64,000 nucleotides of DNA from Marinobacter lipolyticus SM19. GTDB lineage: Bacteria > Pseudomonadota > Gammaproteobacteria > Pseudomonadales > Oleiphilaceae. Position numbers and translations under genes: made by a program. Location of the stretch: positions 949,164-1,013,163 of the forward strand of contig NZ_KE007306.1 of NCBI RefSeq assembly GCF_000397065.2, given 5' to 3'. The notes under the pieces are model-generated. The model made no database searches and had not been told where the DNA came from. It was given only the letters and a program-made list of their open reading frames with translations. Positions 46,409 through 55,563 of this stretch are shown here, one piece after another. How positions within the stretch are numbered: position 1 is the stretch's first letter; each line of letters opens with the position of its first letter.

Positions 46409-47299
46409 TTACTCTGACTCGTTTTCAGCCCTCATACTGTCCCGCAGGTCCTGGAAGAACTCTTCAGAGCGCTCCCGAATCTCCTGCAGCGTTGCTGCCC
46501 ACTCATCACGGTTGCGCTCGAAGGAGTCACTGCCCACTTCCGCCAGCCGCTGGCCAGTTTCGGTCAGAGTGCGAGTCGCACTGGCGAGAGCTTCCAGTGA
46601 GGGTTCGGCGAGCTGTTCACTGCCGCTTTCCAGATCCTTCGCGGCCTGCTCCAGGTTTTTGCGGTCGCCTTCCGGTGCCTGTTGATTTTCTTCCAGTGCC
46701 CGGTTAACAGATTCTTCCAGCTCCTCCATATAATCCTGAAGTACCTGGCCGTACTCTTTGATGGCCTCGTCTGCGCGGCGGGCTACGTCGTTGGAGTAGG
46801 CTTCAAGTTCGCGGGCCATGTCATTCAGGCGCTGCTCCATGTCACTCGAGGAAGACGAGAAATTCGCGGCGATGCGGTCACTGATCTCGCTAAGTTGACC
46901 CATCAGGCCGCTGAACGGGGATGGATTCATGATGGCTTCGCCGGTACGTTCGTAATCCACCAGCCATTGCCCTTGCTGTTCAACCAGGTAGGTCATGACT
47001 TCGCGACGTTCATTGCCACCGGCACTCTCCGCTGGTAACCGGGTAACGATTGAGGCTTCGGTGCCATCGATCACCACGCGTCCATAAGAGGGCACCACAT
47101 CGGCCCAGTCACGCTCATAACTGTCGAAGGCGCTATCATTGTCCAGAGTGGACAATTCAACCACGTCGCTGGCGTCGTTTTCAGCCATTGCCTGCCAGAA
47201 GGCGGCGGCCACTTCCTGCGGGGTATTGGGTTTGGTGCAAGCGGACACCAGGATCACCAGAGACACCCAGACAAACATTCTCAATACGGAGCGAACCAT
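46409..47299 (-). CDS. Lipoprotein with NTF2-like domain and coiled-coil tail
   Basis: The 296-residue precursor has a signal peptide with lipobox V-S-A-C (cysteine near residue 21). Residues 25-125 (T-P-Q-E-V-A-A-A-F-W-Q-A-M-A-E-N-D through Q-G-Q-W-L-V-D-Y-E-R-T) resemble a DUF4878/NTF2-like domain. The remaining 170 residues are strongly charged and helical with heptad patterns, likely a long coiled coil. Function is unknown. It stands alone and is convergent with the beta-barrel genes. Confidence 0.75.
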   Translation of the reverse strand: MVRSVLRMFVWVSLVILVSACTKPNTPQEVAAAFWQAMAENDASDVVELSTLDNDSAFDSYERDWADVVPSYGRVVIDGTEASIVTRLPAESAGGNERREVMTYLVEQQGQWLVDYERTGEAIMNPSPFSGLMGQLSEISDRIAANFSSSSSDMEQRLNDMARELEAYSNDVARRADEAIKEYGQVLQDYMEELEESVNRALEENQQAPEGDRKNLEQAAKDLESGSEQLAEPSLEALASATRTLTETGQRLAEVGSDSFERNRDEWAATLQEIRERSEEFFQDLRDSMRAENESE

Positions 47300-47345
47300 T
47301 CAACCGTTCCTCTGAAGACTGATCGAGTTGCCGATCATACACCGG

Positions 47346-49016
47346 TTACAGGTTGCAGGTCAGCTCCGCCAGCTCCTCATCAAACACTCGCTTGTTCTCA
47401 CTATAATCCACCGGCACATCCACCAGATGAACACCACCGGCGGACTGGGCAGACGCCAGGATTGGTCTGAGGTCTTCCGTACGGGTCACCCGATGTCCGG
47501 TGGCACCATAAGCTTCCGCGTACTTCACAAAATCCGGATTGTCGTAGTCCAGACCAAAATCCGGAAAGCCCTCCTGTGACTGTTTCCACTTGATCATGCC
47601 GTAGGCGCTGTCATTGATAATCAGCACCACCAGGTTCAGCTCCAGTCGCACGGCGGTTTCCAGCTCCTGGCTGTTCATCAGGAAACCGCCATCTCCGCAC
47701 ACCGCCATCACTTTCAGACGGGGATAGAGCATGGCAGCCATCATGGCGCTGGGCAGGCCCGCTCCCATGGAAGCCAGGGCATTGTCCAGCAGGACCGTGT
47801 TATTGTCGTAGGCTGGATAATTGCGCGCGAACCACAGCTTGTACATGCCATTATCGAGGGCAATGATGCCGTCCTCAGGCATGACCTGACGAACGTCGTG
47901 GACAATGCGCTGGGGGATGATCGGAAAGCGGGAGTCAGACTCGCCTGCGCGCACATGTTCGTCCACGGCTGCCTTTACTTCCATAAAGCGACTGAAGTCA
48001 TGGCTGTCACAGGGGGGACAGTGTGCAGCGAGGTACTCCACACTGTTCGCAATATCTCCGACTACTTCGTGCTGAGGGAAGTACACCGGATCAACATCTG
48101 CACCGCTGAAATTGACGTGAATAACCTGCTTGCCACCGGGTTTCATAAAGAACGGCGGTTTTTCCACCACATCGTGGCCCACATTGATCACCAGATCGGC
48201 GTGGTCAATGGCGCAATGCACGAAGTCCCCTGAGGAGAGCGCGGCGTTGCCCAGGTATCTGGGATGCCGTTCATCCACCACGCCCTTACCCATCTGAGTG
48301 GTAAAGAACGGAATGTTGCTGCTGTTGACCAGATGAACCAGCGCCTGGGAAACCCGTTTACGATTCGCACCCGCACCGATCATGATCAGTGGGTGCTTTG
48401 CACGGTGAATCATCTCACAGGCTATTTCCAGGCTTTTGGTGCTGGCCGTCGGCCTGCGCGCATCGCTGGGCTGAAAAATGTGAATGTCCGGTTCTGTGAT
48501 CTCGGAAGCAATGTCCTCGGGCAGTTCCAGATGAACCGCACCAGGGCGTTCTTCAGAGGCCAGCCGAAAGGCTTCACGAATTTTGGCGGGAATGGTGTTG
48601 GCGTTGCTTATCTGCCGCGTGTACTTGGTCAGCGGGCGCATCAGATCCACCACATCAAGGATCTGGAACAGGCCCTGCTTGGAGGATTTGATCGGTTTTT
48701 GCCCGGAGATCATCATCATCGGCATGGCACCCAATTGGGCGTAAGCAGCCGCGGTGACCAGATTGGTCGCCCCCGGACCGAGGGTCGACAGGCACACCCC
48801 AACGCGCCCGGTAAGCCTGCCGTAGGTTGCCGCCATAAATCCGGCGGCCTGCTCGTGGCGATTGAGAATCAACTGAATACCCGATTTCCGGAGCGCTTCC
48901 AGCAATTCCAGGTTCTCTTCACCAGGAACCGCGAAGATGTACTGCACACCCTCACTTTCCAGCGCACGCACGAAGATTTCGGCACCATTTGCGTTACTAC
49001 TGGCCGGTCCAGTCAT
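47346..49016 (-). CDS. ThDP-dependent acetolactate-synthase-like enzyme
   Basis: The 556 residues show the three domains of the acetohydroxyacid synthase/pyruvate oxidase superfamily: an N-terminal Pyr domain with the activating glutamate in N-R-H-E-Q-A-A-G-F, a central domain, and a C-terminal PP domain with the ThDP/Mg motif G-D-G-G-F-L-M-N-S-Q-E-L-E-T-A near residue 453. It is annotated as an acetolactate synthase large subunit type, but no small regulatory subunit or ilvC/ilvD is nearby. Its position after an ATP-grasp ligase gene suggests a specialised C-C bond reaction. AGGAG precedes the ATG; it follows the upstream gene after 38 bases. Confidence 0.82.
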   Translation of the reverse strand: MTGPASSNANGAEIFVRALESEGVQYIFAVPGEENLELLEALRKSGIQLILNRHEQAAGFMAATYGRLTGRVGVCLSTLGPGATNLVTAAAYAQLGAMPMMMISGQKPIKSSKQGLFQILDVVDLMRPLTKYTRQISNANTIPAKIREAFRLASEERPGAVHLELPEDIASEITEPDIHIFQPSDARRPTASTKSLEIACEMIHRAKHPLIMIGAGANRKRVSQALVHLVNSSNIPFFTTQMGKGVVDERHPRYLGNAALSSGDFVHCAIDHADLVINVGHDVVEKPPFFMKPGGKQVIHVNFSGADVDPVYFPQHEVVGDIANSVEYLAAHCPPCDSHDFSRFMEVKAAVDEHVRAGESDSRFPIIPQRIVHDVRQVMPEDGIIALDNGMYKLWFARNYPAYDNNTVLLDNALASMGAGLPSAMMAAMLYPRLKVMAVCGDGGFLMNSQELETAVRLELNLVVLIINDSAYGMIKWKQSQEGFPDFGLDYDNPDFVKYAEAYGATGHRVTRTEDLRPILASAQSAGGVHLVDVPVDYSENKRVFDEELAELTCNL

Positions 49017-49054
49017 ACCGTCTCCTGATTCGCTGGTTCTTACAGGGCCCCCCG

Positions 49055-51082
49055 CTATCCGGACTGTGGAGGCTCCGCCTGCAGGGAAATATCCGCCGGG
49101 ACCCGGTCACGCCCCCAGCTGACGTGAACTCGTTCAATCACCCGTTGTAGTTCGTCCAGGGGAATGTCTGCGGAATCACCACGTTCCAGGGGGTCAAAGT
49201 GAAAGATGTACAATCTGGACGCAAACTGCTCAAGCGGCAGGGAGGCTTCGCCAAACCGCTCGCCCTTGCGGGCCGTGCTCACCACCACGCCATCGCCCCA
49301 ATTCTGGCCGCTGTCATTATTGGGATTGAAGAAGTACACCCGCATCACGTCTTCCGGATCCAGGGCCACTCGCAGGATGGTAATGGCGTGCCAACCGATA
49401 AATCGCGCGGCGCTGTCAGTGATGGCAATACCGGCCGGCTGCGGATGGATCAATGGCTGGTTACCGTTGTAGTAGGGGTGGTAGCTGGCGTAGAAATGAC
49501 GAAGAAAACCCTCAAGATCCAGTAGCTTACCGGTCTCCACATCCACATTGATGGCGAAACCGCGGCCCGCCGACCAGCCATGGAATTCCGGATTAACCCA
49601 CTGGTGAGGATCGCCAGGCCGTCCGACACACAGGCGTCCCATTTCCGCATAGATGCGATCCAGGTGCGGCACCACCACCAGGGATACTGGATCCAGATCC
49701 AGGGTGATCTCCGAGGCAACTCCACCCCCGCTTCGAGCGGAGGACACAGGCTGGCCCTCGAAATGCATGATAATTTCATTATCACGGGCCGCCCAGGCCA
49801 CCATTTGCAGCAGGTAGTCGGGATCGTTATACGCCCACATGGACAAGGCCCGGGCCGACTGGCAGGTGGGGTTATGACCCTGACCAACTCCCAGGGGCTG
49901 ACCCAGCATGTTCATCACCCCCTGGATCAGCCAGGCTCTGGGTTGCGGCGTGTAACCGTAAGCCAGCTGGATGCGCTCACGAGCCTGAGGGCATATCGAT
50001 AGCAGCACCTGGCGCCACAGCGCCGGCGCAACCGGAGGCTGGTAAAGGATGCCCCGCTCCAGCATTAACGCCAGGCCATACAACCCCTGGGCAGTTTCCG
50101 GAAACACACCTTCTTTGAGTAGCTCGTGTACCAGCTCCCGGTAACACAGCAGGCAATCCCGACCGGTACTGGACAAACCCAGTGCCTCGGTCAGCAAGGC
50201 GTCCTGTTTTTCCAGGATATAACGCACAAACGCCGCATGGTAGGGAGACACCAGTCCGGTGTCGTGCATGGAGCGGGCAAAGCCGGTCGCCTCACTCTGC
50301 AACGCCACAGTATCCATGGACTGCAAACGTTCTTCGTATACCGGGATGCCCGGGTCTTCGCGACAGGCCTGGGTCGGACCATAAAGGCTGGAGATCAGGC
50401 GTTCCGCGCCCTGCCCTGCACCACCAAGATCGATTGCCGGATCAGTCCGGCATAAGGCGATCTGGGTAATCATCCTGCGGACACTGGTAACCTGAATCGG
50501 CCGCTGTTGAAGAATTCGCCAGATTTCCTCGATCAGCCGGTCAATTACATGCTCGTAGCCAATCTCCCGGGCCACGTGTTCTATGACGCCACGACTGATC
50601 AGAGCCAGTTTGCCCTGCTCGCGCTCAGCCTCGCCACCCTCGCCGAACAGTAAGCTCAGATTCAGTGCCAACACCTGGGTCAGGTAATGATGGGCTTGTT
50701 CGGCGGACACCGACGGATGCCAGTAATCCCCGGTTGCCACCGCCAGTAACCGCAATTCACTGAGCGCTTCAATGACAACGGTATCGGCATGGGGGCTTTG
50801 CAGGGAGCTGGTGGTCAGGTACGGCAATAAAATGGAAGGCTCAGCCCAGTCGGTGCCCAGGAAGACACCGGCATTCTCCAGCCTTTCCGCGCGCGCAGCC
50901 ACGGCTGCGCAGCCTTCTGGCTGCAACAGCACCCGGCGTACGATATCAAACAGCCGGGGTAGCTTTGCGGGCTTGGCAAAGGGGCGACTGTCTTCCAGCG
51001 CCTCAATCGCATCATCCAGCCGCTGCACCAGCTTTTCAAAATTGACGGCCGGCACAGCGTTGCCAGGGTCGGAGTCGCTCAA
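49055..51082 (-). CDS. Unrecognised 675-residue protein with a possible papain-like Cys-His-Asn site
   Basis: I do not recognise this family. The first 380 residues are mostly helical. The C-terminal part has spaced polar residues suggestive of a papain-like fold: Cys407 in N-P-T-C-Q-S-A-R-A-L, His565 in I-G-W-H-A-I-T-I-L, and Asn586/Asn588 in V-Y-F-F-N-P-N-N. The His-Ala-Ile-Thr followed by F-x-x-P-N arrangement is common in such peptidases and transferases. There is no signal peptide. The start is a TTG with GAGGA seven bases upstream. It lies between an ATP-grasp gene and a ThDP enzyme gene, probably in one operon. Confidence 0.6.
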   Translation of the reverse strand: MSDSDPGNAVPAVNFEKLVQRLDDAIEALEDSRPFAKPAKLPRLFDIVRRVLLQPEGCAAVAARAERLENAGVFLGTDWAEPSILLPYLTTSSLQSPHADTVVIEALSELRLLAVATGDYWHPSVSAEQAHHYLTQVLALNLSLLFGEGGEAEREQGKLALISRGVIEHVAREIGYEHVIDRLIEEIWRILQQRPIQVTSVRRMITQIALCRTDPAIDLGGAGQGAERLISSLYGPTQACREDPGIPVYEERLQSMDTVALQSEATGFARSMHDTGLVSPYHAAFVRYILEKQDALLTEALGLSSTGRDCLLCYRELVHELLKEGVFPETAQGLYGLALMLERGILYQPPVAPALWRQVLLSICPQARERIQLAYGYTPQPRAWLIQGVMNMLGQPLGVGQGHNPTCQSARALSMWAYNDPDYLLQMVAWAARDNEIIMHFEGQPVSSARSGGGVASEITLDLDPVSLVVVPHLDRIYAEMGRLCVGRPGDPHQWVNPEFHGWSAGRGFAINVDVETGKLLDLEGFLRHFYASYHPYYNGNQPLIHPQPAGIAITDSAARFIGWHAITILRVALDPEDVMRVYFFNPNNDSGQNWGDGVVVSTARKGERFGEASLPLEQFASRLYIFHFDPLERGDSADIPLDELQRVIERVHVSWGRDRVPADISLQAEPPQSG

Positions 51083-51135
51083 ACTGTCTTCCTCAGGGCC
51101 TGGACCAGGCCCACCGTTGGTAATTCCTGACGGAA

Positions 51136-52368
51136 TTATACATAGAAATCCAGTTCTTCCTGGTGTTTAAGTAGATCCCGCATCACGTAGGGATCATCAC
51201 CGAAGAAGTAGATCAACCCCCAATGGGTGCCAAACGCGGTCCGCTTGGTGACGGTTTCCTCCATCGGCGGCGTCAGCTCGTGGGACTCGAAATACTCGTG
51301 ATTTTCGGTTTCCTCGGGCATTTCCAGCTTGCTGACTACCCGACGACGGGGATACACGCCGAAACAGCCAGCATAGCCCTTGGCGTCCACCACTTCTTTC
51401 GGGAAAAAGGCCTTCACCTCTTCCTCCGTGGTCTTCGGATCAAACGTCAGAATCAGGCCCTGATAGGCATTAAATCCGTAAGCCCTCTCCAGTAACTCAA
51501 AGACCTTGAAGCCCGGTGGGCGGTAGGCCACCTCACCAAAATACATGGTACTGTCGCTGGTGACAAAGTACTCGGGGTGTATAAACCCGAACTCGATGTC
51601 GAAGGTCTTGATCAACTTCTCGATCTCCGCGGTAATCTGCGGGCGATACTTTTCCAGGTCCGGTGTGGCCGGCACAAACACCGAATAGCCCAGGGTCACG
51701 TATTCCGAAATATTGAGGAATGCGACCTTGCCCTTGTGAATCCAGGCTTCCACGGCAAACTCCCAGCCGTCCAGGTGGGACTCCATCAACACCGGGAATT
51801 CCTCGTCCGGAATGGTATCCACTTCATCCGGGGTACGAATCACCCGATGCCCAAGGCAGCCAGCCTTGTCGAAGGCTTTCAGGTGGATCGGGTCGTTGGG
51901 GTCACCATCAAGTTTCAACAGTGTCTGGTTGACCCGCTTGAGGAATCGGACGACATCCTCTTTATCATGGGCCTCCTCGAAAATACCGACACGGATGCCG
52001 CCGAGCTGGGCACGTCGTTTCATCAACGCCTTGTCACGCAACAACATGGCCTGCCCAAACAGGCGAGGGCTATCCAGCAGCACCGAATTGATGGCACCGG
52101 CCCATTCCACGGTTTCCTCAAACAGCGGAATGGCCACATTCACTCCCATTTCCTTGAGAGTCTGTGCAATTTCGAAAGAACGATCGTTCAGGCGCTCGAA
52201 GTTCCAGGGCACGTAAGGAATATCGTGCTCCGTGCAGTAGGCTTCGGCCCAGTCGGGGGCAACCACGACATACCGGCGGTCAAATTTGTCTGCTGCCTCT
52301 ATGGCGTTGAGACTCCACCCCAGCAGAGCGATGTATCCTTTTTCCGGATTGAACTTTTGTTCACTCAC
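51136..52368 (-). CDS. ATP-grasp family ligase of unknown substrate
   Basis: The 410-residue protein has the layout of an ATP-grasp carboxylate-amine ligase: an N-terminal pre-ATP-grasp domain (Y-I-A-L-L-G-W-S-L-N-A-I-E-A-A), a lysine in the R-V-N-Q-T-L-L-K-L region, the V-L-M-E-S-H-L-D-G-W-E-F-A-V-E-A motif and the metal-binding E-V-A-Y-R-P-P-G segment near the C-terminus. Such enzymes join a carboxylate to an amine or thiol with ATP. The start is GTG at 52368 with AGGAG seven bases upstream; the longer frame lacks a site. It is the first gene of a three-gene operon; the product formed is unknown. Confidence 0.8.
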   Translation of the reverse strand: MSEQKFNPEKGYIALLGWSLNAIEAADKFDRRYVVVAPDWAEAYCTEHDIPYVPWNFERLNDRSFEIAQTLKEMGVNVAIPLFEETVEWAGAINSVLLDSPRLFGQAMLLRDKALMKRRAQLGGIRVGIFEEAHDKEDVVRFLKRVNQTLLKLDGDPNDPIHLKAFDKAGCLGHRVIRTPDEVDTIPDEEFPVLMESHLDGWEFAVEAWIHKGKVAFLNISEYVTLGYSVFVPATPDLEKYRPQITAEIEKLIKTFDIEFGFIHPEYFVTSDSTMYFGEVAYRPPGFKVFELLERAYGFNAYQGLILTFDPKTTEEEVKAFFPKEVVDAKGYAGCFGVYPRRRVVSKLEMPEETENHEYFESHELTPPMEETVTKRTAFGTHWGLIYFFGDDPYVMRDLLKHQEELDFYV

Positions 52369-52450
52369 AGTGGTACTCCTTTCAGGGGATGTACCTACTA
52401 AGCTAGAGGTTTCAACACAAATGGCAAATGTTCTCTCCCCGATAAAACGC

Positions 52451-52496
52451 AAAAAGCACCACAAACGCTGGTAACTGGGCCAGTATTCGTAGTGCT
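52451..52496 (-). terminator. Intrinsic terminator of mqo
   Basis: On the minus strand a 17-base stem (52480-52496 with 52455-52471) has one mismatch and an eight-base loop and is followed by four more T. It lies between the mqo stop and the ATP-grasp operon. Confidence 0.75.
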
Positions 52497-52524
52497 CTCG
52501 CTGTTTTTAGATTAATTGGGTATA

Positions 52525-54006
52525 TCAGCCCAATTGCAGCGTTGTCAGCGTTCTGTCCCGTACTTGCCGGAGCAGGGACTCATCATCGACCAGCGATTGG
52601 CCATAGGAAGGCACCATCTCTTTCATGCGGTCCTGCCACTCGGCCGTCCTGATCCTGTCAGCAAAACAGCGCTCAATGACGTCGATCATCGCATGGGCTG
52701 CGGTGGAGGCACCGGGAGATGCCCCCAGTAGGGCCGCCAGCGAGCCGTCTTTGGCTGCCACAATTTCCGTGCCGAACTCAAGCTTACCGCCACCGTCGGG
52801 GGTCTGCTTGATGATCTGTACCCGTTGACCGGCGCTCTGCAGTTTCCAGTTTTCCTCCCTGGCATTCGGGAAAAAATTGCGCAGCGCCGCCACACGCTCG
52901 GCGTGGGACTGGAACACCTCGCCAATCAGGTACCGGGTCAGATCCATGTTGGTCCTGCTGACGGAAAGCATCGGACGCAGGTTGGTGGGCTTCACCGATC
53001 CGAACAGATCGAACACCGACCCCTGCTTCAGGAATCGGGTGGTGAACCCGGCAAACGGGCCGAACAGCAATGCCGGCTCGCCGTTGATGATGCGGGTATC
53101 CAGGTGTGGCACTGACATCGGCGGCGCACCGATGGGCGCCTTGCCGTAGACCTTGGAGTGGTGCTGCTTGACGACCTCTGGCTCCTGACAGACCAACCAC
53201 TGGCCACTGACCGGGAAACCACCATAACCGCGTGCCTCGTCGATATTGGACTTCTGCAGCATCGGCAGGGCGCCACCGCCAGCTCCCAGGAACACGAAAC
53301 CGGCTTCCAGTTTCTTGACCTCACCGGTTTTCTGGTCTTTCACCCGCACTTTCCAGCGACCATTGTCCCGCTTCGCCAGATAGTGAACCGGGCTGCTGAG
53401 CATCAGTTCAAAATTGGGTGTACTTTCGAGGTGCTTGACCATACTCCGGGTGAGCGAGCCGAAATCGACGTCCGATCCATGAGTGATCCGCGTGGCCGCC
53501 ACCGGCTGCTTGGGATCACGGTGCTTGACCACCAGCGGCATCCACTCGGCCAGGTCGTCCGGGGATTCGGTGTACTCCATTTCCCGGAACAGGTGATGAG
53601 CGCTGAGTTTTTCGTAGCGGCGCTTGAGGAACGCCACGTCCTTTTCACCCCAGACAAAGCTCTGGTGAGGTGTGCGGTTAATGAACGATGTCGGTTCCGG
53701 CAACATGCCCTGCTCAACCAGATAGGACCAGAACTGCAGCGACACTTCAAAGGAGGAGTTGATCTGAAGCGCCCGTTCGATGGCCACATCGCCATCCTCG
53801 GTTTCGGGAGTGTAATTCAGTTCGCAGTACCCGGCGTGGCCGGTGCCTGCATTGTTCCACCCATCGGTGCTTTCATGGGCAACGTGATCGAGACGCTCCA
53901 CCATGACGATGTCCAGTGATGGGTCCAGCTGCCTGAGCATCATGCCGAGGGTAGCGCTCATGACGCCCCCGCCGACCAGCACTACATCCGCCTGTCTTAC
54001 GGCCAT
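52525..54006 (-). CDS. mqo: Malate:quinone oxidoreductase
   Basis: Mqo is a membrane-associated FAD enzyme that oxidises malate to oxaloacetate and reduces quinone, serving the TCA cycle and respiratory chain. The 493-residue product begins with the FAD-binding motif V-V-L-V-G-G-G-V-M-S-A-T-L and carries the family segments W-N-N-A-G-T-G-H-A-G and the C-terminal L-G-A-S-P-G-A-S-T-A-A. Length is typical. It is divergent from nhaD with 297 bases between. Together with fumC and pycAB in this window it covers several steps around oxaloacetate. Confidence 0.96.
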   Translation of the reverse strand: MAVRQADVVLVGGGVMSATLGMMLRQLDPSLDIVMVERLDHVAHESTDGWNNAGTGHAGYCELNYTPETEDGDVAIERALQINSSFEVSLQFWSYLVEQGMLPEPTSFINRTPHQSFVWGEKDVAFLKRRYEKLSAHHLFREMEYTESPDDLAEWMPLVVKHRDPKQPVAATRITHGSDVDFGSLTRSMVKHLESTPNFELMLSSPVHYLAKRDNGRWKVRVKDQKTGEVKKLEAGFVFLGAGGGALPMLQKSNIDEARGYGGFPVSGQWLVCQEPEVVKQHHSKVYGKAPIGAPPMSVPHLDTRIINGEPALLFGPFAGFTTRFLKQGSVFDLFGSVKPTNLRPMLSVSRTNMDLTRYLIGEVFQSHAERVAALRNFFPNAREENWKLQSAGQRVQIIKQTPDGGGKLEFGTEIVAAKDGSLAALLGASPGASTAAHAMIDVIERCFADRIRTAEWQDRMKEMVPSYGQSLVDDESLLRQVRDRTLTTLQLG

Positions 54007-54303
54007 TAGTCTTCACCCTGCTTGATTTTGAGCCTGTCACCTCTCCACGATCAGCAAAGAGGTCTTTGGGAAGCCTGCAGAGCAAGGAGTCTAGGGCCCG
54101 GCAACGGCTTCCTGTCCGAATATGTGGCGCAATTATCCCGGTTTTTGCCCCAAGAATAAATTGCGATAGTCAATGGGTACGTTTTACACCCCTGTAAAGA
54201 TGGCAATCCGACAGTTGTCTTTACTTACGAACGGTAGCCCCCAGCATGTCAAAGGTCTAAAATCCAGCCGCTTGTCTAAAACCAACCGCTTTCAGGATGC
54301 CCT

Positions 54304-55554
54304 ATGCTCAGTCTCGAGCCTGTTCTTGTATTACTGGCTATCCTGGCCTTGCTGGGCGTTATTTTTGAAGAAGTCATTCACGTCAACAAGGCCAAGGTTA
54401 CACTTTTTTTCGGCACGCTGAGCTGGATGCTGCTGTTTGTCTTCAGTAAGGACGCTACGGAAACGTCTGCCATCTCCGCCGGACTCGCCGAAAGCATTGC
54501 AGAAATTGCCGGGCTATGGCTATTTCTGGTATCGGCCATGACGTTTGTCGCGTACCTGAACAAGAAGGGTATGATCGAAAATGTGGTGTACCTGATCATG
54601 CCGAAACAGGTAAGCGAACGGAAGCTGCTGTTTCTGACTGGCCTTTTCTGTTTTATCTTCTCGTCTTTGGCGGACAATATCACCGCCACTTTAGTCTCAT
54701 GTTCGCTGATTCTCTCGCTCGACCTTGAGCTGAAAAAACGCATACAGTTCATCACCCTGGTGGTCTTTGCCGTCAACTCCGGTGGCGTCTCACTGATCAC
54801 CGGGGACGTCACCACACTGATGATTTTCCTGGCGGACAAGGTCGAAATCCTGACCCTGCTGACCCTCGCCATTCCCGCGTCCATCACGGTGTTAATCCTG
54901 GCGGTTTTCCTGTCCCGCGGGCTCACCGGCACGGTTACTCTCAACGCCGCCAGCCATCAGGTACGCCCAGTGGATGCGGTGATCAGTGTCCTGTTCCTGT
55001 TAACCATCATTGCCACTATCTCAGGCAATGCTCTGTTCAGCATTCCGCCCGTACTGACTTTCCTGTTTGGTCTGTCCATTATGTTTCTGGTTTCCCGCTT
55101 TATGAGTACGGACAGTGACCTGGACCCGATCCTGGAATACATCCGCGTGATCGAGTTTGAAACCTTACTGTTCTTCCTTGGAATTCTGCTGCTGGTGGGT
55201 ATGCTCAAGGAAATCCACGCCCTGCAGTCACTGGTGGCAATCTACGATATCCTGCCCCCGGTCGCGGCCAACTACCTGATGGGTATTTTCTCCGCCATCA
55301 TCGACAACGTGCCGCTAACCGCTGCCTTGCTGAAGTCCGGCATTGAGATGAGTCCCGGGGAATGGATGGGGCTGACCTACGCTGTCGGTGTTGGCGGCTC
55401 GCTGCTGGTCATCGGTTCGGCCGCCGGCATCGTAGCTATGAGCAAGATTTCCGGGCTGACCTTTGCTACCTATATGCGGTATCTTGGCCACCTTTTGCTG
55501 GCTTACACCCTTGGCTATGCGGGGGTATTCATGCTGGGTCGTTTCATTCACTGA
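54304..55554 (+). CDS. nhaD: Na+/H+ antiporter NhaD
   Basis: NhaD exchanges internal Na+ for external protons and supports salt and alkali tolerance. The 416-residue protein has roughly eleven to thirteen membrane segments and family motifs such as S-S-L-A-D-N-I-T-A-T-L, V-N-S-G-G-V-S-L-I-T-G-D-V-T-T and A-I-I-D-N-V-P-L-T-A. A CAGGA site lies 7 bases upstream of the ATG. It is followed after 9 bases by a calcium/sodium exchanger gene, so the two cation exchangers are probably co-transcribed. Marine vibrios and halomonads have close homologues. Confidence 0.93.
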   Translation: MLSLEPVLVLLAILALLGVIFEEVIHVNKAKVTLFFGTLSWMLLFVFSKDATETSAISAGLAESIAEIAGLWLFLVSAMTFVAYLNKKGMIENVVYLIMPKQVSERKLLFLTGLFCFIFSSLADNITATLVSCSLILSLDLELKKRIQFITLVVFAVNSGGVSLITGDVTTLMIFLADKVEILTLLTLAIPASITVLILAVFLSRGLTGTVTLNAASHQVRPVDAVISVLFLLTIIATISGNALFSIPPVLTFLFGLSIMFLVSRFMSTDSDLDPILEYIRVIEFETLLFFLGILLLVGMLKEIHALQSLVAIYDILPPVAANYLMGIFSAIIDNVPLTAALLKSGIEMSPGEWMGLTYAVGVGGSLLVIGSAAGIVAMSKISGLTFATYMRYLGHLLLAYTLGYAGVFMLGRFIH

Positions 55555-55563
55555 GGTTTAATT

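Noticed and set aside
54007..54303. Possible sodium riboswitch before nhaD
   Set aside because: I see no clear conserved fold in this 297-base divergent region and cannot run a covariance search.
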